A DNA stretch of 8,095 bases, from assembly GCA_013298265.1 (NCBI GenBank), contig JAAFHE010000141.1, forward strand, positions 1 through 8,095, given 5' to 3'. Position numbers and translations under genes: made by a program. The DNA is from Lysobacterales bacterium (GTDB taxonomy: Bacteria; Pseudomonadota; Gammaproteobacteria; Xanthomonadales; Rhodanobacteraceae). Position 1 is the first letter of the stretch, and every line of letters begins with the position of its first letter. The notes under the pieces are model-generated. The model was given only the letters and a program-made list of their open reading frames with translations. It ran no database searches and was not told the DNA's origin. Below, one piece after another: positions 4,861-8,095 of this stretch.

Positions 4861-7800
4861 ATCCGACGCCAAGACTCCGCTGGGCATCTCCGGCCGGCTG
4901 GCTGGCGCCTTTCAGTCCAACCCGCTGACGCCCGTTCTTGCGATCCTGGGCCTGCTGCTCGGCCTGGCTGCCGTGCTGATCACCCCGCGCGAGGAAGAAC
5001 CGCAGATCGACGTGACGATGGCGAACGTCTTCGTGCCGTTTCCCGGTGCCAGCGCGCGTGACGTGGAGCAACTCGTCAGCACGCCGCTCGAACAGAAACT
5101 CTCCGAAATCGACGGCGTGAAGCACGTCTATTCTGTCAGCCGTCCCGGCATGGCCGTCCTGACTGTCGAATACACCGTCGGCATCCCGCGCCAGACCGCC
5201 ATCGTGCGCCTCTACAACCAGGTATTTTCCAACCAGGACTGGTTGCCACCGAGCGTCGGCGCGGGCCAGCCCCTGATCAAGCCCAAAGGCATCGACGACG
5301 TGCCTGTGATGGCACTGACGCTGTGGACGGATGATCCACAGCGCAGCGCGACGGACCTGGCCGAGGTGGCGCACACGCTCGAAGCGGAGATCAAGCGCAT
5401 CCCGGGCACACGCGACGTATATACCCTGGGCGCACCGGACCGCGTCGTTTCCGTCACGCTGGACGCGGCGAAACTCGCCGCGTTCGGACTCACGGTTCCT
5501 GATCTCGCCTCGGCGCTCCAGGCGGCCAGCAGCGTGCGCCAGATCGGCGAACGGATCGGCGGCGACACGGCCGTACCGGTCACCGCCGGCACCTTTCTCG
5601 TCGACGCCGATGCGGTATCCGATCTCATCGTCGGACTGGACGGAGGCCGGCCGTTGCGGCTGGCCGATGTCGCCGTCGTACAAGCCGGTGCCGACATCGC
5701 CACCCGCTACGTCTGGCACGGCGCGCCGCCGACGCAACCGGGCCCGGCCCACGGACTGACACCGGCGGTCACCATTGCCGTCGCGAAGAAATCCGGCAGC
5801 AATGCGGCCGACATCACCGGCGCCGTCAACCGCCGGATCGCGACGCTGAGGGACGAACTGATCCCCGATGGCGTGCATGTCACCGTGACTCGCGACTACG
5901 GCCGGACAGCCAACGACAAAGCGCTGAAGCTCATCGAGAAACTGGTGTTCGCGACGGGCTCGGTGGTCCTGCTGGTGCTGTTCGCGCTGGGCTGGCGGGA
6001 GGCGATCGTCGTCGGCAGCGCCGTGGTGCTGACGCTGGCCGTCACGCTGTTCGCGTCGTGGGCCATGGGCTTCACCCTCAATCGCGTCTCGCTGTTCGCG
6101 CTGATCTTCTCGATCGGCATTCTCGTCGACGATGCGATCGTCATTGTCGAGAATATCCACCGGCACATGACCCGCGATGGCAAGAGCCTGCGCGAGTCGA
6201 TCCCGCCGGCCGTGGACGAGGTCGGCGGCCCGACCATCCTCGCGACATTCACGGTCATCGCGGCCCTGATGCCGATGGCCTTCGTGTCCGGCCTGATGGG
6301 ACCGTACATGCGGCCGATCCCGATCAACGCCTCGGTCGGCATGCTGCTGTCGCTGGCGATAGCACTGGTGGTGACGCCCTGGCTCTCGCTGAAACTGCTC
6401 GGGCGGCACGCGGCGGCAAAAACGCCGGGCGATGAGCACGACCCGGCAGGTGCGCATGGCCAGGACCGCCTGCACCGTCTGTTTGCCGTCGTCATGCTGC
6501 CATTCCTCGCGCCCGACGCAGGCCCGCGCCGGCGCAGACTGCTCTACGGCGGCATCGCGGCACTCGTGCTCCTCGCCGCATCGCTGGCCGTCGTGCAGTG
6601 GGTGGTGCTGAAGATGCTGCCGTTCGACAACAAGTCCGAACTGCAGGTGGTGGTGGATCTGCCCGAGGGCCGCACGCTGGAAGCCACCAACGCACTGCTG
6701 ACCGAACTTGCCGCGGTGCTCGACGGCGTACCCGAGGTACTGAACTACCAGGGTTACGCCGGCACATCGGCGCCGATGAACTTCAACGGGCTGGTACGCC
6801 AGTACTTCCTGCGCAACGGCAGCACGGTCGGCGATCTGCAGGTCAATCTTGTCGACAAGCATTTGCGAAATCGCCAGAGCCACGAGATCGCACGATGGCT
6901 GCGCCCACACCTGGCCGCGATCGGCAAGGCTCACGGCGCGTCGGTAAAGGTCGTCGAAGTGCCGCCGGGCCCGCCCGTGATGTCGCCGCTGGTCGCCGAG
7001 GTCTATGGTCCCGACTACGCCCGCAGCCGCACGCTGGCGTTGGCGCTGGAACAGAAATTCCTGCGCACGGACGCCGTCGTCGATGTCGATACCAGCGTAG
7101 AGAGCGAGGCGCTGCGGGAGACGATCGTCATCGACCGCGCACGCGCCGCACGGCTCGGCGTGCCGCAGTCGGCAATTGCCGATGCGCTGAGTGCAGCCGT
7201 CTCCGGGCTGGACGCGACCTATGTGCACGACGGCGCCTCCAAGTACCCGCGCCCGGTCCGGCTGCGCCTGCCGGCGGCCGATCAGTCGCAGATCGCACGC
7301 CTGCTCGACCTGCGGGTGCGCGGCGCAAACAACCAGCTGGTGCCCCTGTCGGAACTGGTGACGGTGCAGCAGGCCCCCTGGGACGGCGCGATCCTGCACA
7401 AGGACCTTCTTCCGGTGGTCTACGTCACGGGTGACGAAGCGGGCCGGCTCGACAGCCCGCTGTACGGCATGTTCGACCTCGTCGGCCAACTCCGCCGGGA
7501 AAAGGTGGACGGCCAGGCGATCGCGCAGACCTTCATCGCCCAGCCCGACGACACCAGCGTTTTCTCGATCAAGTGGGACGGCGAATGGCAGATCACCTAT
7601 GAAACGTTCCGCGACATGGGGATAGCCTATGCCGTGGGTCTCGTGCTGATCTACCTGCTGGTAGTCGCCCAGTTCCGAAGCTACCTCGTGCCGCTCGTCA
7701 TCATGGCGCCGATCCCGCTGACCGTGATCGGCGTGATGCCCGGGCATGCGCTGCTCGGCGCGCAGTTCACGGCGACCTCCATGATCGGCATGATCGCGCT

Positions 7801-8095
7801 GGCAGGCATCATCGTGCGCAACTCGATACTGCTGGTGGACTTCATCAACCAGGCCATCGCGGCCGGCCGAAGCCCCGAGAATGCCGTCGTGGAGGCCTGC
7901 GCGGTGCGCACCAAGCCCATCCTGCTCACCGGCCTGGCGGCGATGATGGGCGCGTTCTTCATCCTGGATGATCCGATCTTCAACGGGCTGGCCGTTTCGC
8001 TGATCTTCGGCATCCTGGTATCGACCGCGTTGACACTGGTCGTCATTCCGCTGCTGTACTTCACGCTGCACAAGCACATCGGCGCAGTGCCGGAC
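4853..8095 (+). CDS. RND-family efflux permease, C-terminus cut by the window edge
   Basis: 1081 codons are open from a GTG to the right edge, close to the full RND length (about 1040-1090), so probably only a short cytoplasmic tail is missing. TM1 is at about residues 25-44, followed by REEEPQIDV and the PFPGAS element that opens the first periplasmic porter domain. TM4 holds the proton-relay pair Asp426-Asp427 (GILVDDAIVIVENI). A charged, low-conservation cytoplasmic linker (about 515-550) joins the two halves; TM7 is near 564-582, and TM8-12 run from about 925, with RTKPILLT in the TM10/11 region. The Lys of AcrB TM10 (Lys940) is replaced by Arg989 in IIVRNSILLVDF. It is a proton-driven inner-membrane pump working with the adaptor encoded just upstream, and GTG overlapping the adaptor's stop implies translational coupling. 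The sequence is neither clearly AcrB-like (drug) nor CzcA-like (metal), so substrate is unknown; the operon suggests a sulfide-linked one. Confidence 0.95.
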   Translation, partial: MSESDAKTPLGISGRLAGAFQSNPLTPVLAILGLLLGLAAVLITPREEEPQIDVTMANVFVPFPGASARDVEQLVSTPLEQKLSEIDGVKHVYSVSRPGMAVLTVEYTVGIPRQTAIVRLYNQVFSNQDWLPPSVGAGQPLIKPKGIDDVPVMALTLWTDDPQRSATDLAEVAHTLEAEIKRIPGTRDVYTLGAPDRVVSVTLDAAKLAAFGLTVPDLASALQAASSVRQIGERIGGDTAVPVTAGTFLVDADAVSDLIVGLDGGRPLRLADVAVVQAGADIATRYVWHGAPPTQPGPAHGLTPAVTIAVAKKSGSNAADITGAVNRRIATLRDELIPDGVHVTVTRDYGRTANDKALKLIEKLVFATGSVVLLVLFALGWREAIVVGSAVVLTLAVTLFASWAMGFTLNRVSLFALIFSIGILVDDAIVIVENIHRHMTRDGKSLRESIPPAVDEVGGPTILATFTVIAALMPMAFVSGLMGPYMRPIPINASVGMLLSLAIALVVTPWLSLKLLGRHAAAKTPGDEHDPAGAHGQDRLHRLFAVVMLPFLAPDAGPRRRRLLYGGIAALVLLAASLAVVQWVVLKMLPFDNKSELQVVVDLPEGRTLEATNALLTELAAVLDGVPEVLNYQGYAGTSAPMNFNGLVRQYFLRNGSTVGDLQVNLVDKHLRNRQSHEIARWLRPHLAAIGKAHGASVKVVEVPPGPPVMSPLVAEVYGPDYARSRTLALALEQKFLRTDAVVDVDTSVESEALRETIVIDRARAARLGVPQSAIADALSAAVSGLDATYVHDGASKYPRPVRLRLPAADQSQIARLLDLRVRGANNQLVPLSELVTVQQAPWDGAILHKDLLPVVYVTGDEAGRLDSPLYGMFDLVGQLRREKVDGQAIAQTFIAQPDDTSVFSIKWDGEWQITYETFRDMGIAYAVGLVLIYLLVVAQFRSYLVPLVIMAPIPLTVIGVMPGHALLGAQFTATSMIGMIALAGIIVRNSILLVDFINQAIAAGRSPENAVVEACAVRTKPILLTGLAAMMGAFFILDDPIFNGLAVSLIFGILVSTALTLVVIPLLYFTLHKHIGAVPD

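Noticed and set aside
4673..8077. Open frame of 1134 codons on the minus strand opposite the RND permease
   Set aside because: Its product is dominated by Arg, His, Gln, Asp and Gly, with no domain, membrane segment or ribosome site. It mirrors the codon bias of the permease gene, whose RND motifs on the plus strand are unmistakable.

Overview
The window is GC-rich chromosomal DNA. Dense, mostly G/C-ending coding sequence, Anr/FNR-type boxes (TTGAT-N4-ATCAA) and a sulfide:quinone oxidoreductase point to a beta- or gammaproteobacterium with sulfide-oxidising and probably facultatively anaerobic metabolism. No genus can be named from the sequence alone, and I see no mobile element, tRNA, rRNA or CRISPR array.

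Layout. The left part runs on the minus strand: a CHAD-domain protein cut by the left edge (1-554), a single-domain universal stress protein (812-1258) and an ArsR-family repressor with the cysteine pair of the BigR/SqrR persulfide sensors (1644-1973). From a compact divergent control region (1974-2227) a plus-strand operon runs to the right edge: sqr (2228-3511), a 71-residue two-helix DUF2892/YgaP-like membrane protein (3546-3761), a lipoprotein periplasmic adaptor (3793-4860) and an RND inner-membrane permease (4853 to beyond 8095, probably nearly complete). The adaptor and permease genes overlap by 8 bases.

How it may work. The repressor probably senses persulfide or polysulfide. Its likely operator is a run of three AATATTAG-type half-sites at 16-base steps (2096-2133), with the -35 and -10 of a good sqr promoter lying inside the run. 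Sulfide stress would release the repressor and turn on sulfide oxidation at the quinone pool together with the membrane protein and the RND pump. The link between sulfide oxidation and a tripartite-type pump is the most interesting part of the window; the pump's substrate is unknown and no outer-membrane factor is visible.

A second regulatory layer is suggested by three FNR/Anr-like boxes, upstream of the CHAD gene (601-614), the stress-protein gene (1530-1543, a perfect box) and sqr (2160-2173). Two of them have the same 21-base distance to a GACA(G/C)T -10 candidate. This would tie all three transcription units to low oxygen or to nitrate/NO respiration. The very long open frames antisense to the pump and to sqr are judged to be codon-bias shadows.
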